DNA of 64,000 nt from Peribacillus glennii (GCF_003429105.1 NZ_QVTD01000005.1:186001-250000); one strand, 5' to 3'; positions 18,949 through 31,766 are shown, counted from the stretch's first letter. Made by a program: numbers and translations. The notes: generated from the sequence alone by a model not told the origin.

Positions 18949-19992
18949 TCAGTCTCCTTTGCTTGATTCATTCTTGTCTAAAAAGTCCCCACAGCTCTTA
19001 CGGATAACAATAGATGTGTCATAAATCGTAGAAACAGGTGCTTTCACTTTGTGTTCTATAAGGTCGAGCATAAGATCCACGCACCTGGCAGCCATATCTT
19101 CTACCGGCAGATGCACAGTCGATAAAGAAGGGATGGAAAATCGAGTTTGACCGTAATTATCATGACCCATGATCTCTATATCTTGAGGTACACTCACTCC
19201 CATTTCATGAAACGCGGCTAAAGCTCCGATGGCCATTTGATCGCCGAGAAAAAATAGCGCGGACGGCAGGTTCCCGTTTTCCACCAGCTTTTTGGCTGCT
19301 TGATATCCGCCTTCCTCTGAGTAATTTTCAAAGATAATATGTTTAGGGGAAACTTGGATATTGGATGATCTAGCTCCATCCAAAAATCCTTCTTTTCTTA
19401 GATGTACAGCTTGAGAAGAAACATTAGGGATTACCATGCCTATTTGCTGATGTCCTCTATTTGCAAATAAATCAGCTACCATCATTCCATTTTTATAATT
19501 ATCTATACTCACAGTGCTGTATTTTTTAGAATTTCGATGGTAAAGCACGATTGGCACATTGATTTCCGCATTCTCAAGATAATGCTGGTCCCTTTCCGAT
19601 GCGTTTGCGATAATTGCGCCATTAAACCTCGTTCCCGTTATCAAACTCTTGATTTTATCAATCTTTGAACTTTCATAAGGCTGAATCAATAATTCAAATT
19701 CACGGGTTTGGTTAATGAAATGATCCTGGATGCCATTTAAAAAACGACTAACAAGAGATGCACGAGTATCCAAGGTCCAAAGAACCGCAAGGACAGGAAC
19801 AACTTTTTCCCCTCCACTTCTGAGTCGTCTAGCAGAAATATTAGGGCGATAGCCTAAAGACTTAGCAACCTCAATAACCCGCCTTTGAGTTGCTTCAGAA
19901 ATTCTCATCTGATCACCTTTGCCATTTAGAACAAAAGATGCCGTTCCTACCGATACCTCTGCTAATTTAGCGATTTCTTTTATACTGGTCAT
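18949..19992 (-). CDS. LacI-family transcriptional repressor
   Basis: A 347-residue regulator. The LacI helix-turn-helix TSIKEIAKLAEVSVGTASFVLNG is at residues 2-24, the hinge region GYRPNISARRLRSG at about 47-60, then a periplasmic-binding-protein-like ligand domain. It is the first gene of the island and precedes the dapA-like gene by 4 nt. Three GCTAAAAC-type operators lie in its own leader (20014-20064) and one at the araB-like promoter, so it probably represses itself and the whole catabolic cluster until a pathway sugar binds. ATG 19992 follows GGAGAG. Confidence 0.92.
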   Translation of the reverse strand: MTSIKEIAKLAEVSVGTASFVLNGKGDQMRISEATQRRVIEVAKSLGYRPNISARRLRSGGEKVVPVLAVLWTLDTRASLVSRFLNGIQDHFINQTREFELLIQPYESSKIDKIKSLITGTRFNGAIIANASERDQHYLENAEINVPIVLYHRNSKKYSTVSIDNYKNGMMVADLFANRGHQQIGMVIPNVSSQAVHLRKEGFLDGARSSNIQVSPKHIIFENYSEEGGYQAAKKLVENGNLPSALFFLGDQMAIGALAAFHEMGVSVPQDIEIMGHDNYGQTRFSIPSLSTVHLPVEDMAARCVDLMLDLIEHKVKAPVSTIYDTSIVIRKSCGDFLDKNESSKGD

Positions 19993-20013
19993 GATTTTCT
20001 CTCCATCTTTTTA

Positions 20014-20097
20014 GCTAAAACATTTTAACAAAAGAGCTAAAACCTTTTGCTAAAACGTTATAGTTATATTTTTATCTATTTATTTTTTATTTGTCAA
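20014..20097 (-). promoter_or_regulatory. lacI promoter with three tandem operators
   Basis: Minus-strand promoter: -35 TTGACA (20097-20092), 17-bp spacer, -10 TAAAAA (20074-20069). Downstream lie three related 16-bp sites on the plus strand: GCTAAAACATTTTAAC (20014-20029), GCTAAAACCTTTTGCT (20036-20051) and GCTAAAACGTTATAGT (20049-20064). The last two overlap by 3 bp. They share the GCTAAAAC half of the palindrome at 17994-18009. Placement over and after the start site fits autorepression. Confidence 0.7.
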
Positions 20098-20594
20098 CAC
20101 ATTTATGAATATTCTAAATAATTTATTTTGCCAGACTGTTCATTAAAAGAGTAGGGTTCTTGGGCTGAATATATTAGACTAGCGCCTGTATTTTAGATTT
20201 TTAAATGTGGTTTAGCGTTTTACACACAAAAAACCTTAGGTTACGCCCTCCCAGATTCCTATTAAGGGAATATTTATGACTTTATTGAACAATTAGGATA
20301 ACTTTAAGAGCTGGTTCCACAACTAATTACATAGATAAAATCCAAGGTAACATAGTTTTAAGAGTTATTGCGGGGCTTATAATTGGTTTCTTCTTAGCCT
20401 GATCTGAATTTTGAATTCATGATTGCCATCCAGTAACTTCATTACTCTCTAGTATTTAATAAGTTCCGGACTTGGTGCTTTTCAGTTTCGAAAAAACGCA
20501 ATGATTGGATGTAAATTACATGGAATTCTGATGATGACAGTTTAGTTTCCCGGTCAGATTGAGCGATGGGGGGTCTTAGATCCCCTCTGTTAGG
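20098..20594. other. Degraded intergenic region between lacI and the IS remnant
   Basis: About 500 bases without an intact gene. A short plus-strand stretch near 20340-20400 reads GNIVLRVIAGLIIGFFLA before a stop, which resembles the first membrane segment of a sodium/dicarboxylate-type symporter; it is too short to name. The rest shows nothing I recognise. Confidence 0.4.
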
Positions 20595-20901
20595 AAGGCC
20601 ATTATCCTAGTCCTGTTTATCAAAAGACGGTGAAGAAATATTATTGGGTCAGACCATGCCGAGAAGAGGCAACTGTTGGGACAATGCCCGCCGAGGGGTC
20701 TTCAACATTTTAAGGTTAAGGCATACATTAAGCAATGTACAAAATCCGGAAGAGTTTAAAAAGGAAATTAAGAATTACATAATACTACAATACTAAAGAA
20801 CCCAGTGGGATGTAAAAAAGATGACCCCTGTTCAATACAGAGATCATCTTCTTAAAGCATCCTAGCTTTTTTAAAGTGTCCTTTACAAAGGGGACAGTTT
20901 A
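20595..20901 (+). pseudogene. IS3-family transposase remnant, C-terminal part and right end
   Basis: Plus-strand translation gives HYPSPVYQKTVKK, a one-base frame slip near 20640, then LLGQTMPRRGNCWDNA, PEEFKKEIKNYI, a stop, and QWDVKKMTPVQYRDHLL ending at TAG 20863-20865. These are the C-terminal hallmarks of IS3/IS150-group OrfB. The element ends GGGGACAGTTTA at 20901, the counterpart of TAAACTGTACCC at the left end. It contains frameshifts and stops and cannot be functional. It starts in the transposase about where the left remnant (to 10100) stops. Confidence 0.82.
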
Positions 20902-20929
20902 TCCAGCCCAGGCTTTTTTGTATATAAGA

Positions 20930-21163
20930 TTATAGGCCAAAATAAGTAACCATCATCGTGAGAACAAAGAAAAGGATCGAAAGAACGACCGTGATACGTT
21001 GAAGGACCAAATCGATACCACGTGCCTTTTGTTTGCCAAAAAGCTGTTCAGCACCGCCGGCGATGGAACCGGATAAACCAGCGCTCTTCCCTGATTGCAG
21101 CAATACGCTGACGATCAGCCCAATACAGACGATGACCAATAGTACTACTAGAAATGTATGCAT
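20930..21163 (-). CDS. secG: Preprotein translocase subunit SecG
   Basis: A 77-residue protein with two membrane segments (about residues 2-22 and 52-75) separated by the conserved loop [23 protein letters not shown]. SecG assists SecYE and SecA in protein export. ATG 21163 follows GGGAGGAAT and gives the standard family length; the frame extends upstream without support. In B. subtilis it heads the secG-est-rnr-smpB-ssrA group, from which it is now separated by the island. Confidence 0.95.
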   Translation of the reverse strand: MHTFLVVLLVIVCIGLIVSVLLQSGKSAGLSGSIAGGAEQLFGKQKARGIDLVLQRITVVLSILFFVLTMMVTYFGL

Positions 21164-21342
21164 ACTGTTATTCCTCCCGAATACCGAAAAAACATTATCT
21201 TTACTGTACCACAATATCGCCATCACTACAACGCAATTCTAGTTGAACTCCGCCTAATTCACAATAGCCTGCGTATTGGTATATATCCTCTCATATGAGG
21301 CCAAAATATACCAAAAAGAGTATATTTGTAGGAGTTATCACT

Positions 21343-22113
21343 ATGAAAAAGCGTATCATCAACATTTCCGCCATCATTTTTGCAGGACTATTTTTTGTTT
21401 ATTTGAGTGCCCAAATTAATAGTTGGAACCAAGAGCCTGCAGAAAAGACATCACCTCATCAAGCAATCATCGGGAACAACAAAGCAGGGTCCAGCTCCGG
21501 ACAGGAAAAAGAGGCAAGAGTTACGGTTGCAGTCCCTCATGACATCCCTGTGCTGGTCAATAAAGACTTCATATTGCCTGCAAACTATCAACCAACTGAT
21601 CTGATTTATCCAGATGTTCCTTTTCTTTTTGAGGAAAAGATTGAAAAAAGGATGTTGCGCCGGGAAGCGGCTCACGCATTGGAGATGTTATTTCAGGCTG
21701 CCAGAAACGATGGGTTGTACTTAGCAGGAGTGTCCGCCTACCGGTCACATGCCACACAGAAAAAAATATACCAGAACAATATTGAACGCGATGGCGTTAA
21801 ACTGGCCGCAACATATAGTGCATCCCCGGGGACCAGCGAGCATCAGACCGGGCTCGCCATTGATGTCAGCGGCAGCAGCGGCACATGTGCGACAGTTGAC
21901 TGCTTCGGCGGAACAAAAGAGGCTGAATGGCTGGCAAATCACGCGCATGAACATGGATTTATCATCCGCTACCCTAAAGGCAAACAGCATGTTACCGGGT
22001 ATAAATATGAACCCTGGCACTTGAGGTATGTAGGAACCGAAATTGCACAAGAGCTCTTTAGCAACGGGATTACTCTCGAAGAATTTTCGGATGCAGTTCC
22101 GGTGAGTAAATAA
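21343..22113 (+). CDS. D-alanyl-D-alanine carboxypeptidase (VanY family)
   Basis: A 256-residue peptidase M15B protein. An N-terminal membrane anchor (about residues 5-24) is followed by a linker and the VanY domain with SAYRSHATQKKIYQ, the zinc motif SPGTSEHQTGLAIDVSG (His and Asp ligands) and the C-terminal EPWHLRYVG (His ligand). It trims the terminal D-Ala of peptidoglycan stem peptides outside the cell, like YodJ of B. subtilis. ATG 21343 follows GGAG with good spacing; an upstream in-frame ATG at 21295 lacks one. No vanRS-like regulator is nearby. Confidence 0.92.
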   Translation: MKKRIINISAIIFAGLFFVYLSAQINSWNQEPAEKTSPHQAIIGNNKAGSSSGQEKEARVTVAVPHDIPVLVNKDFILPANYQPTDLIYPDVPFLFEEKIEKRMLRREAAHALEMLFQAARNDGLYLAGVSAYRSHATQKKIYQNNIERDGVKLAATYSASPGTSEHQTGLAIDVSGSSGTCATVDCFGGTKEAEWLANHAHEHGFIIRYPKGKQHVTGYKYEPWHLRYVGTEIAQELFSNGITLEEFSDAVPVSK

Positions 22114-22148
22114 TACTGTTCTGTTTCTCAGAAATGTCTGTGAAATAG

Positions 22149-22352
22149 CTTCGCGCATATATTTCAGGTTTCGAGCTTATTTCTCTGCTTATACTCATCA
22201 TTTCAGATTCCGCTCATATCTCTGATTTCACTGATATATTTTAGATTCCGCTGATATATTTAAGATTCCGCGCATATCTCTCAGCTTTCGTGCATAAATC
22301 ACAGATTCCGTCTATATATCTGGCTTTCAAGCATATTTAAGTCTCTCACATA
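22149..22352. repeat. Tandem repeat with 20-nt period (copy B)
   Basis: About ten head-to-tail degenerate units with consensus ATTCCGCKCATATATCTCAG fill the gap between the VanY gene and eno. The CGCTGATAT/CGCGCATAT cores start at 22152, 22172, 22194, 22211, 22229, 22249, 22269, 22289, 22309 and 22328, mostly exactly 20 nt apart. The strand opposite matches the array at 45330-45455. No reading frame or terminator explains it. Confidence 0.75.
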
Positions 22353-22475
22353 TAACTCGAATTTTAAGAACTTATCAAAGAAATGATCAAATGTAAAAGG
22401 AACCGTAATTTAATTGAACAACAGCTTACTCACTTACCAAAAAAGCTATAGATACCACGGCAAAAAAACAGCTAG

Positions 22476-22509
22476 TTAAAAACCCTGCCTCTCGTCAGAG
22501 GCAGGGTTT
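22476..22509 (-). terminator. Terminator of the glycolytic operon
   Basis: Perfect 12-bp stem AAACCCTGCCTC / GAGGCAGGGTTT (22480-22491 and 22498-22509), 6-nt loop, followed by TTAAC after a T run on the minus strand. It lies directly behind eno. Confidence 0.9.
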
Positions 22510-22518
22510 CATTTTACC

Positions 22519-23829
<1,311 letters not shown>

Positions 23830-23840
23830 TTATTTGGGTT

Positions 23841-26161
<2,321 letters not shown>

Positions 26162-26192
26162 TTAGACATAATCAATAACCGTTAAACATGTC

Positions 26193-27377
26193 TTATTTAT
26201 CGTTTAGGGCTACAACACCCGGCAATTGTTTGCCTTCCATGAATTCCAGGGAAGCCCCGCCGCCGGTTGAAATATGGGACATTTTATCGGCAAGGTGGAA
26301 TTTCTCAACCGCTGCAGCAGAATCGCCGCCGCCGATCACGCTGTAAGTATCCCCTGCTTCAGCTAGTGCTTCGGCAACCCTCTTCGTTCCGTTGGCAAAC
26401 TTCTCTAATTCGAATACACCCATTGGACCATTCCAGATGACAAGCTTTGAGCTCTTAATCACATCTGCATAGGTTTCCCTTGTTTTCGGGCCGATATCAA
26501 GAGCCTCCCAATCAGCAGGAATCGAGTCAATTGCTACTTCCTTTATATTAGCGTCATTTGAAAAATCATCTGCTACCACAACATCAACAGGCAAATAGAA
26601 CTTGACGCCTTTTTCTTCAGCCTTTTGCATAAAGGAATTCGCAAGGTCAATCTTATCCGCTTCAAGCAGGGACTTCCCAATCTCATATCCTTTAGCTTTA
26701 ACAAAAGTATAGCCAAGCCCGCCGCCGATGATTAAGTTGTCCACTTTATCAAGCAGGTTCTCAATCACGCCGATTTTGTCCTTAACCTTTGCTCCGCCAA
26801 TGATAGCCGTAAACGGTCGGTCCGGATTTGATAAAGCTTTGCCCAGCACATCAAGTTCTTTTTCCATCAGAAGTCCCGCAACAGCAGGCAGGTGCTTTGC
26901 AATTCCTTCTGTAGAGGCGTGCGCACGGTGGGCCGCACCAAACGCGTCATTCACATATACATCTGCCAGTTCAGAAAATGATTTAGCCAATTCGGGATCG
27001 TTCTTTTCCTCTCCAGGATAAAAACGTACGTTTTCTAACAACAGAATATCGCCTTCCCCGAGCTTTTCAACTTCGGACTTTGCAATATCACCATACGCCT
27101 CATTCGATTTCGCAACGTTCTTACTAAGCAATTCACTCAATCTTTTCGCCACAGGAGTTAGGCGCAATTCTTCTACCACTTTCCCTTTTGGGCGTCCGAG
27201 ATGGCTTGCCAGAATGACTTTAGCGCCTTGGCCGATCAAATACTCTATGGTTGGGAGGGCCGCACGGATACGCGTATCATCCGTTACATTTCCATTTTCC
27301 ATCGGTACGTTAAAATCCACCCGGCAAAAAACGCGTTTTCCTCTGACATCAATGTCCTTAATTGACTTTTTATTCAT
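26193..27377 (-). CDS. pgk: Phosphoglycerate kinase
   Basis: A 394-residue kinase that makes ATP from 1,3-bisphosphoglycerate. Signature [19 protein letters not shown] near residue 20, the HLGRPKG substrate loop, [15 protein letters not shown] and the C-terminal hinge/nucleotide segment NGPMGVFE ... GGGDSAAA with [10 protein letters not shown]. It follows gapA by 163 nt and precedes tpiA by 61 nt. Confidence 0.98.
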   Translation of the reverse strand: MNKKSIKDIDVRGKRVFCRVDFNVPMENGNVTDDTRIRAALPTIEYLIGQGAKVILASHLGRPKGKVVEELRLTPVAKRLSELLSKNVAKSNEAYGDIAKSEVEKLGEGDILLLENVRFYPGEEKNDPELAKSFSELADVYVNDAFGAAHRAHASTEGIAKHLPAVAGLLMEKELDVLGKALSNPDRPFTAIIGGAKVKDKIGVIENLLDKVDNLIIGGGLGYTFVKAKGYEIGKSLLEADKIDLANSFMQKAEEKGVKFYLPVDVVVADDFSNDANIKEVAIDSIPADWEALDIGPKTRETYADVIKSSKLVIWNGPMGVFELEKFANGTKRVAEALAEAGDTYSVIGGGDSAAAVEKFHLADKMSHISTGGGASLEFMEGKQLPGVVALNDK

Positions 27378-27431
27378 GACCCTAACGACCTCCTTTGATT
27401 AGACGAACCTGCTGTAATAAAATATCAGTTT

Positions 27432-27465
27432 AAAGGGGAGAGGGCATATATCCCATCTCCCCTTT
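27432..27465. terminator. Inverted repeat between gapA and pgk
   Basis: A 10-bp stem AAAGGGGAGA / TCTCCCCTTT (27432-27441 and 27456-27465). On the minus strand the following T run is short (TTTAAAC), so it may act as a partial terminator or mRNA-stabilising hairpin that lets gapA be expressed above the downstream genes. Confidence 0.5.
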
Positions 27466-27540
27466 TTCTCTTTTTTCATTATAATCTCTTTGCGGCAATT
27501 TATCCAAATTTCCACAAAGACGGCAGTTTTTTGGAATAAA

Positions 27541-28566
<1,026 letters not shown>

Positions 28567-28594
28567 TTAGGAAAAAAATTTATATAAAAGGATA

Positions 28595-29617
28595 TTACCC
28601 TTTTAATAACTCTTTTGCTGCTGCTTCATCCGTAATCAACACAGTGGATGCAGGAGCTGTTTTCATGTAAGACCGGATCGCTTTTGCCTTGGATTTCCCG
28701 CCGGCCACCGCGATGACGCTTCTTGCTTGGTCAAGATCGGCAAGCTGTATGCCGACCGTCTTCACTTTATGTACCACATCGCCATTTTCGTTAAAATAGT
28801 AGCCAAACGCTTCCCCAACAGCATTGCCTTCTGTTATTACTTTCATAACTTCCGGGCCCGTCTTTCTTCTTTGGGCCATGGCCAATGCGTCCCCGATGCC
28901 ATGCACCACGATATTAGCCGATTTGATAAGCGAGATCACTTCCTTGATCGTCGGTTCCTTCATAAAGGACAAATACGCCTCTTTGCTAACCTGATCGGGA
29001 ATATAAAGGACTTTATAAAAAGCATTTGCTTTTTCCGCCATTTTTGAAACAATCATATTGGCCTGGTTGTGGACATCTTCACCAAGGCCGCCCCGGGCAG
29101 GAACAAACATCAAATCCTTGCTTTCATGATCCGGCGTCAACATCTCGGCAACTTCTGCCATTGTTGATCCACCAGTCACAGCGATGATATTCTTCCCTGT
29201 CCATTCCTGTTTCATACGGTTTGCGCACGCTTTCCCTAGCTCGCTTTTCACCCATGGTGATTGGTCACTGTCTCCGGTTACGATAATGACTTCACCTAGA
29301 CTTAATTGGCGCTTTAAATCCTGTTCCATTAAGTCTATACCCATTACTTCCCGCATTATTCCCTCTAACTTTTCCAGGATAATTTCCCCTTCTTCAGAGA
29401 GCAGCATACCGGAACTGGAAACGTGGATTAGCTTTTGATCCTTCAGGAAGTCGACTTCGCTTCTTAACGTCCTTTCTGTCAGGTTCAAGCTTATTGCCAG
29501 GCTTCTCCGGCCAACCGGCTGCATATTTTTGATATAACGCAGGATATCATATCGTTTTTGCATAACCGTAAGGAAATCGGGTAATAATCTCCTTTGTACG
29601 TCAAGCAATGAGCGCAT
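28595..29617 (-). CDS. cggR: Central glycolytic genes regulator CggR
   Basis: A 340-residue SorC/DeoR-type repressor, the same length as B. subtilis CggR. The N-terminal winged helix (GRRSLAISLNLTERTLRSEVDFLKDQ, about 37-62) binds DNA; the sugar-phosphate-binding domain contains VTGGSTMAEVA and GIGDALAMAQRR. ATG 29617 follows AAGGAG and is preferred over an upstream in-frame ATG. It precedes gapA by 46 nt. CggR represses the operon and is released by fructose 1,6-bisphosphate in B. subtilis; the operator is visible upstream. Confidence 0.96.
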   Translation of the reverse strand: MRSLLDVQRRLLPDFLTVMQKRYDILRYIKNMQPVGRRSLAISLNLTERTLRSEVDFLKDQKLIHVSSSGMLLSEEGEIILEKLEGIMREVMGIDLMEQDLKRQLSLGEVIIVTGDSDQSPWVKSELGKACANRMKQEWTGKNIIAVTGGSTMAEVAEMLTPDHESKDLMFVPARGGLGEDVHNQANMIVSKMAEKANAFYKVLYIPDQVSKEAYLSFMKEPTIKEVISLIKSANIVVHGIGDALAMAQRRKTGPEVMKVITEGNAVGEAFGYYFNENGDVVHKVKTVGIQLADLDQARSVIAVAGGKSKAKAIRSYMKTAPASTVLITDEAAAKELLKG

Positions 29618-29644
29618 CCAGACAACTCCTTGCAAATTTTCTGT

Positions 29645-29693
29645 CGGGACTTTTTATGTCCCGGTTATAAAATTAATGTCCCACTAGTGGCAA
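29645..29693 (-). promoter_or_regulatory. cggR-gapA promoter with CggR operator
   Basis: Minus-strand promoter: -35 TTGCCA (29693-29688), 18-bp spacer, -10 TATAAC (29669-29664). The inverted repeat CGGGAC-7-GTCCCG (29645-29663) covers the start site. A second half-site GTGGGAC (29684-29678) lies in the spacer. The half-sites GTCCCA and GTCCCG repeat 20 bp apart, as in the B. subtilis CggR operator. Confidence 0.8.
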
Positions 29694-29731
29694 AAAAATA
29701 TTCCTGCTTCAAAATTCATTCTAGCAGGAAT
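29692..29731 (-). terminator. Terminator of the sigL-glutaredoxin transcript
   Basis: ATTCCTGC (29700-29707) and GCAGGAAT (29724-29731) form an 8-bp stem with a 16-nt loop, followed on the minus strand by ATTTTTTTG. Its T run abuts the -35 element of the cggR promoter. Confidence 0.75.
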
Positions 29732-29759
29732 GTATATCTGCTTCAACAATAATGCTTTA

Positions 29760-30002
29760 TTATTTTTTAAATATTTCTAACAAGCTATATTTATCAATAT
29801 TCCCATACTGGATGATTCCACCTTTCCATTCCAATACAGGGATCATCAATCCAAACCGTTCTATTAAATCATCATCCGAGTAAATATCAATCTCCCGAAA
29901 AGAAATGCCCGTTTCACTTGAAAGTTCTTCCAATACCACTTTTGCTTTATCGCATAGCGGGCATTTTTCCCTCGTATACAGCAATAATCGTTTTTCATCC
30001 AT
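29760..30002 (-). CDS. Glutaredoxin-family protein
   Basis: An 80-residue thioredoxin-fold protein starting MDEKRLLLYTREKCPLCDKAK, with the redox motif CPLC (about 15-18) and a conserved cis-proline in LMIPVLEW. It probably acts in thiol redox chemistry in the cytoplasm. ATG 30002 has AAGGA upstream; an earlier ATG at 30020 overlaps that site. It lies 50 nt after sigL and before a terminator, so it is likely cotranscribed with sigL. Confidence 0.8.
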   Translation of the reverse strand: MDEKRLLLYTREKCPLCDKAKVVLEELSSETGISFREIDIYSDDDLIERFGLMIPVLEWKGGIIQYGNIDKYSLLEIFKK

Positions 30003-30052
30003 AGCTACATCATCCTTCATAATCTATGCATGCGATCCCTGTGCCAGGTCGC

Positions 30053-31375
30053 TCAATCATACCTCTTTCTTTTTGAGGAAGGAGGGATTCCCAGCTGGTC
30101 CCGGTATTTTGCCACCGTCCTGCGCGATAAGACAATCCCCTGTTCTGCCTGTAGCTGATTGGAGATTTCCTGGTCGGACAGCGGCTTCCGCTTATTTTCT
30201 GCCTGTACAGCATCTTCTATGGCGCGCTTTGCCATCCGTGCTGAAACATCCTCATCGGCTGTCGACTGCAAATTGTTTGTGAAAAAGGCCTTCATCTCCA
30301 CTGTACCAAATGGAGCCTGCACAAACTTGTCCTTGACTGCCCGGCTGACCGTGGATTCATGGATACCCAATTCTTCAGCGATTTCTTTCATAGTCATTGG
30401 CCTCAAAAAAGAGAGCCCTTTATAAAAACATTCCGGTTGCTTTTCAACGATTTTCCCCATGACCATCAGGATTGTCTGTTTTCTTTGCTCAAGCCCGCGG
30501 GAAATCCACTGGAATTCCTGCCATTTCTCCTGCAAAAAACTGTTTACCTGCCGATCGTTGTACTGCTTCATTTGTGTCAAATACGTTTCGTTTGCGGCAA
30601 GCACTGGTGTATTTTTCTCAAAAATGCCAATTGAAAATTCCCCGTTCAAAAGCCTGACCGTGACATCGGGGATGACATAAGAAGGCTTTTCTTGGACATA
30701 TAATGATCCCGGCCGGGGGTTCAATGTTTGAATATAATCAGAAACAGTTTGGATTTCTTGCAGGGTAATCTGTAAAACCTTTGCAAGTCCCTTCCATTTT
30801 TTATCAGCGAAGAGGAGGAAGTGTTCCCCGAGAATTTTTTCCGCCAATTTATGTTTTCCTTGCCGTGCCTGGATAAGCAAACATTCCTGCAGATTCCTTG
30901 CTCCAATTCCATAGGGTTCAAGCTGATGCAATATGCCAAGGCATTCAGCAGCCTCTGCTTCATCCGTTCCCGTGGAAGCAGCAATATCATCCAAATCCGT
31001 TCTTAAATAGCCATTTTCATCGATATTCCTGATGAGAAGCAAAAAAACCTTCAGCCGGTCGTTCGACAGCTGGCCGGGTTTCAATTGCGATAATAAGTGG
31101 GTTTCAAGGGTTTGTGTTTCCTGCCCGATTTGTTCAATCCAATATTTGGGATCGTGCTTGGCCGGCCGATTCCCCTTTACCTTTTCTCCCCTTTGGCGAA
31201 CGGAAAGCGACCCGGGATATTCCAGGGAAATCAAGGGATTATCCAATGATTTATTTTCCAGAAATGATGTCAATTCCTGGGCCGAATATTGCAAAAGCGC
31301 AATGGCCTGGCTTAACTCCTGGGTCATCGCCAATTTCAATGTTTGCTGCTGAAAAAGCCCCGCTCTCATATCCAT
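30053..31375 (-). CDS. sigL: RNA polymerase sigma-54 factor (SigL/RpoN)
   Basis: A 440-residue sigma-54. N-terminal activator-interacting region rich in Gln and Leu (QQQTLKLAMTQELSQAIALLQ), core-binding domain in the middle, a helix-turn-helix (MTMKEIAEELGIHESTVSRAV, about 325-345) and the C-terminal RpoN box SRRTVAKYRDQLGIP that reads the -24 element. It directs transcription of promoters needing enhancer-binding activators. ATG 31375 follows GGGGGGA. A cre-like site lies upstream. Confidence 0.96.
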   Translation of the reverse strand: MDMRAGLFQQQTLKLAMTQELSQAIALLQYSAQELTSFLENKSLDNPLISLEYPGSLSVRQRGEKVKGNRPAKHDPKYWIEQIGQETQTLETHLLSQLKPGQLSNDRLKVFLLLIRNIDENGYLRTDLDDIAASTGTDEAEAAECLGILHQLEPYGIGARNLQECLLIQARQGKHKLAEKILGEHFLLFADKKWKGLAKVLQITLQEIQTVSDYIQTLNPRPGSLYVQEKPSYVIPDVTVRLLNGEFSIGIFEKNTPVLAANETYLTQMKQYNDRQVNSFLQEKWQEFQWISRGLEQRKQTILMVMGKIVEKQPECFYKGLSFLRPMTMKEIAEELGIHESTVSRAVKDKFVQAPFGTVEMKAFFTNNLQSTADEDVSARMAKRAIEDAVQAENKRKPLSDQEISNQLQAEQGIVLSRRTVAKYRDQLGIPPSSKRKRYD

Positions 31376-31434
31376 ACTAATCCCCCCGTGTTTTCATTTT
31401 ACAATATACGGAGATATTTCTGTATAAAAAGCTG

Positions 31435-31449
31435 ATGAAAACGCTTACT
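31435..31449 (-). promoter_or_regulatory. CcpA-binding (cre) site upstream of sigL
   Basis: ATGAAAACGCTTACT fits the cre consensus WTGNAANCGNWNNCW at every position and lies 60 nt before the sigL start codon. CcpA repression of sigL is known in B. subtilis; here CcpA binding is inferred from the site only. Confidence 0.7.
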
Positions 31450-31513
31450 AATTTATTCCTTGCAGCTCTATATTATATATACGCCAAATACCACGGACTA
31501 CAGTACAAATTAT

Positions 31514-31547
31514 AAAACCTCCTGCAATTTAATAAGCAGGAGGTTTT
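31514..31547. terminator. Bidirectional terminator-like hairpin
   Basis: Perfect 12-bp stem AAAACCTCCTGC / GCAGGAGGTTTT (31514-31525 and 31536-31547) with T runs on both strands. It lies between the sigL upstream region and the tRNA-like fragment. Confidence 0.8.
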
Positions 31548-31555
31548 TTGAAAAG

Positions 31556-31579
31556 GCGCCCTCGTCCGGATTCGAACCC
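31556..31579 (-). repeat. Duplicated 3' end of tRNA-Arg (att-like scar)
   Basis: The 24 bases at 31556-31579 repeat the 3' end of the tRNA-Arg gene (32744-32767) with one mismatch and in the same orientation, but no tRNA body follows. Such truncated 3'-end copies are typical of attachment sites left by integrases that use tRNA genes. The 1.2 kb between the two copies may be a remnant of such an element. Confidence 0.65.
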
Positions 31580-31739
31580 AGTATGAAAGACAAAAAAAGA
31601 CAAAAATAAGGATGAATATCGAAGTTAGTAAGCCGTACTTTCTCCCCCGATAGTTGTAAGATCTCTATTCAAACATCCCATAATAGTTACAATCAAGTTA
31701 TTAAATTAACTCTGTCTGAACAGGAAGCAAAAGAAACAT

Positions 31740-31766
31740 AAAAAATACACCTGCTATTTGCAGGTG
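31740..31766 (-). terminator. Terminator of the 56-codon gene
   Basis: Perfect 7-bp stem CACCTGC / GCAGGTG (31748-31754 and 31760-31766), 5-nt loop, followed on the minus strand by GTATTTTTTATG. It lies 110 nt past the stop of the small gene at 31877-32047. Confidence 0.7.

Larger units (their letters stand above)
9788..20901. mobile_element. Accessory catabolic island enclosed by the two halves of an IS3-family element
   Basis: The ends read TTAAACTGTACCC (from 9788) and, on the opposite strand, TAAACTGTCCCC (from 20901), and the outer 26 bases match at roughly two thirds of positions. The left half of a transposase follows the left end and its C-terminus precedes the right end, both on the plus strand. 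A TCC triplet flanks each end (9785-9787 and 20902-20904), possibly the target duplication. Between the halves lies a minus-strand catabolic cluster (lacI, dapA-like, araB-like, tctCBA, BNR protein, FAD oxidoreductase). In B. subtilis secG and est are adjacent, so the segment is an insertion relative to that order. The terminal matches are direct observation; the mechanism is inference. Confidence 0.65.

Noticed and set aside
20335-20405. Short stretch resembling the first membrane segment of a sodium/dicarboxylate-type symporter
   Set aside because: About 20 residues only, ending in a stop; not enough to call a pseudogene.
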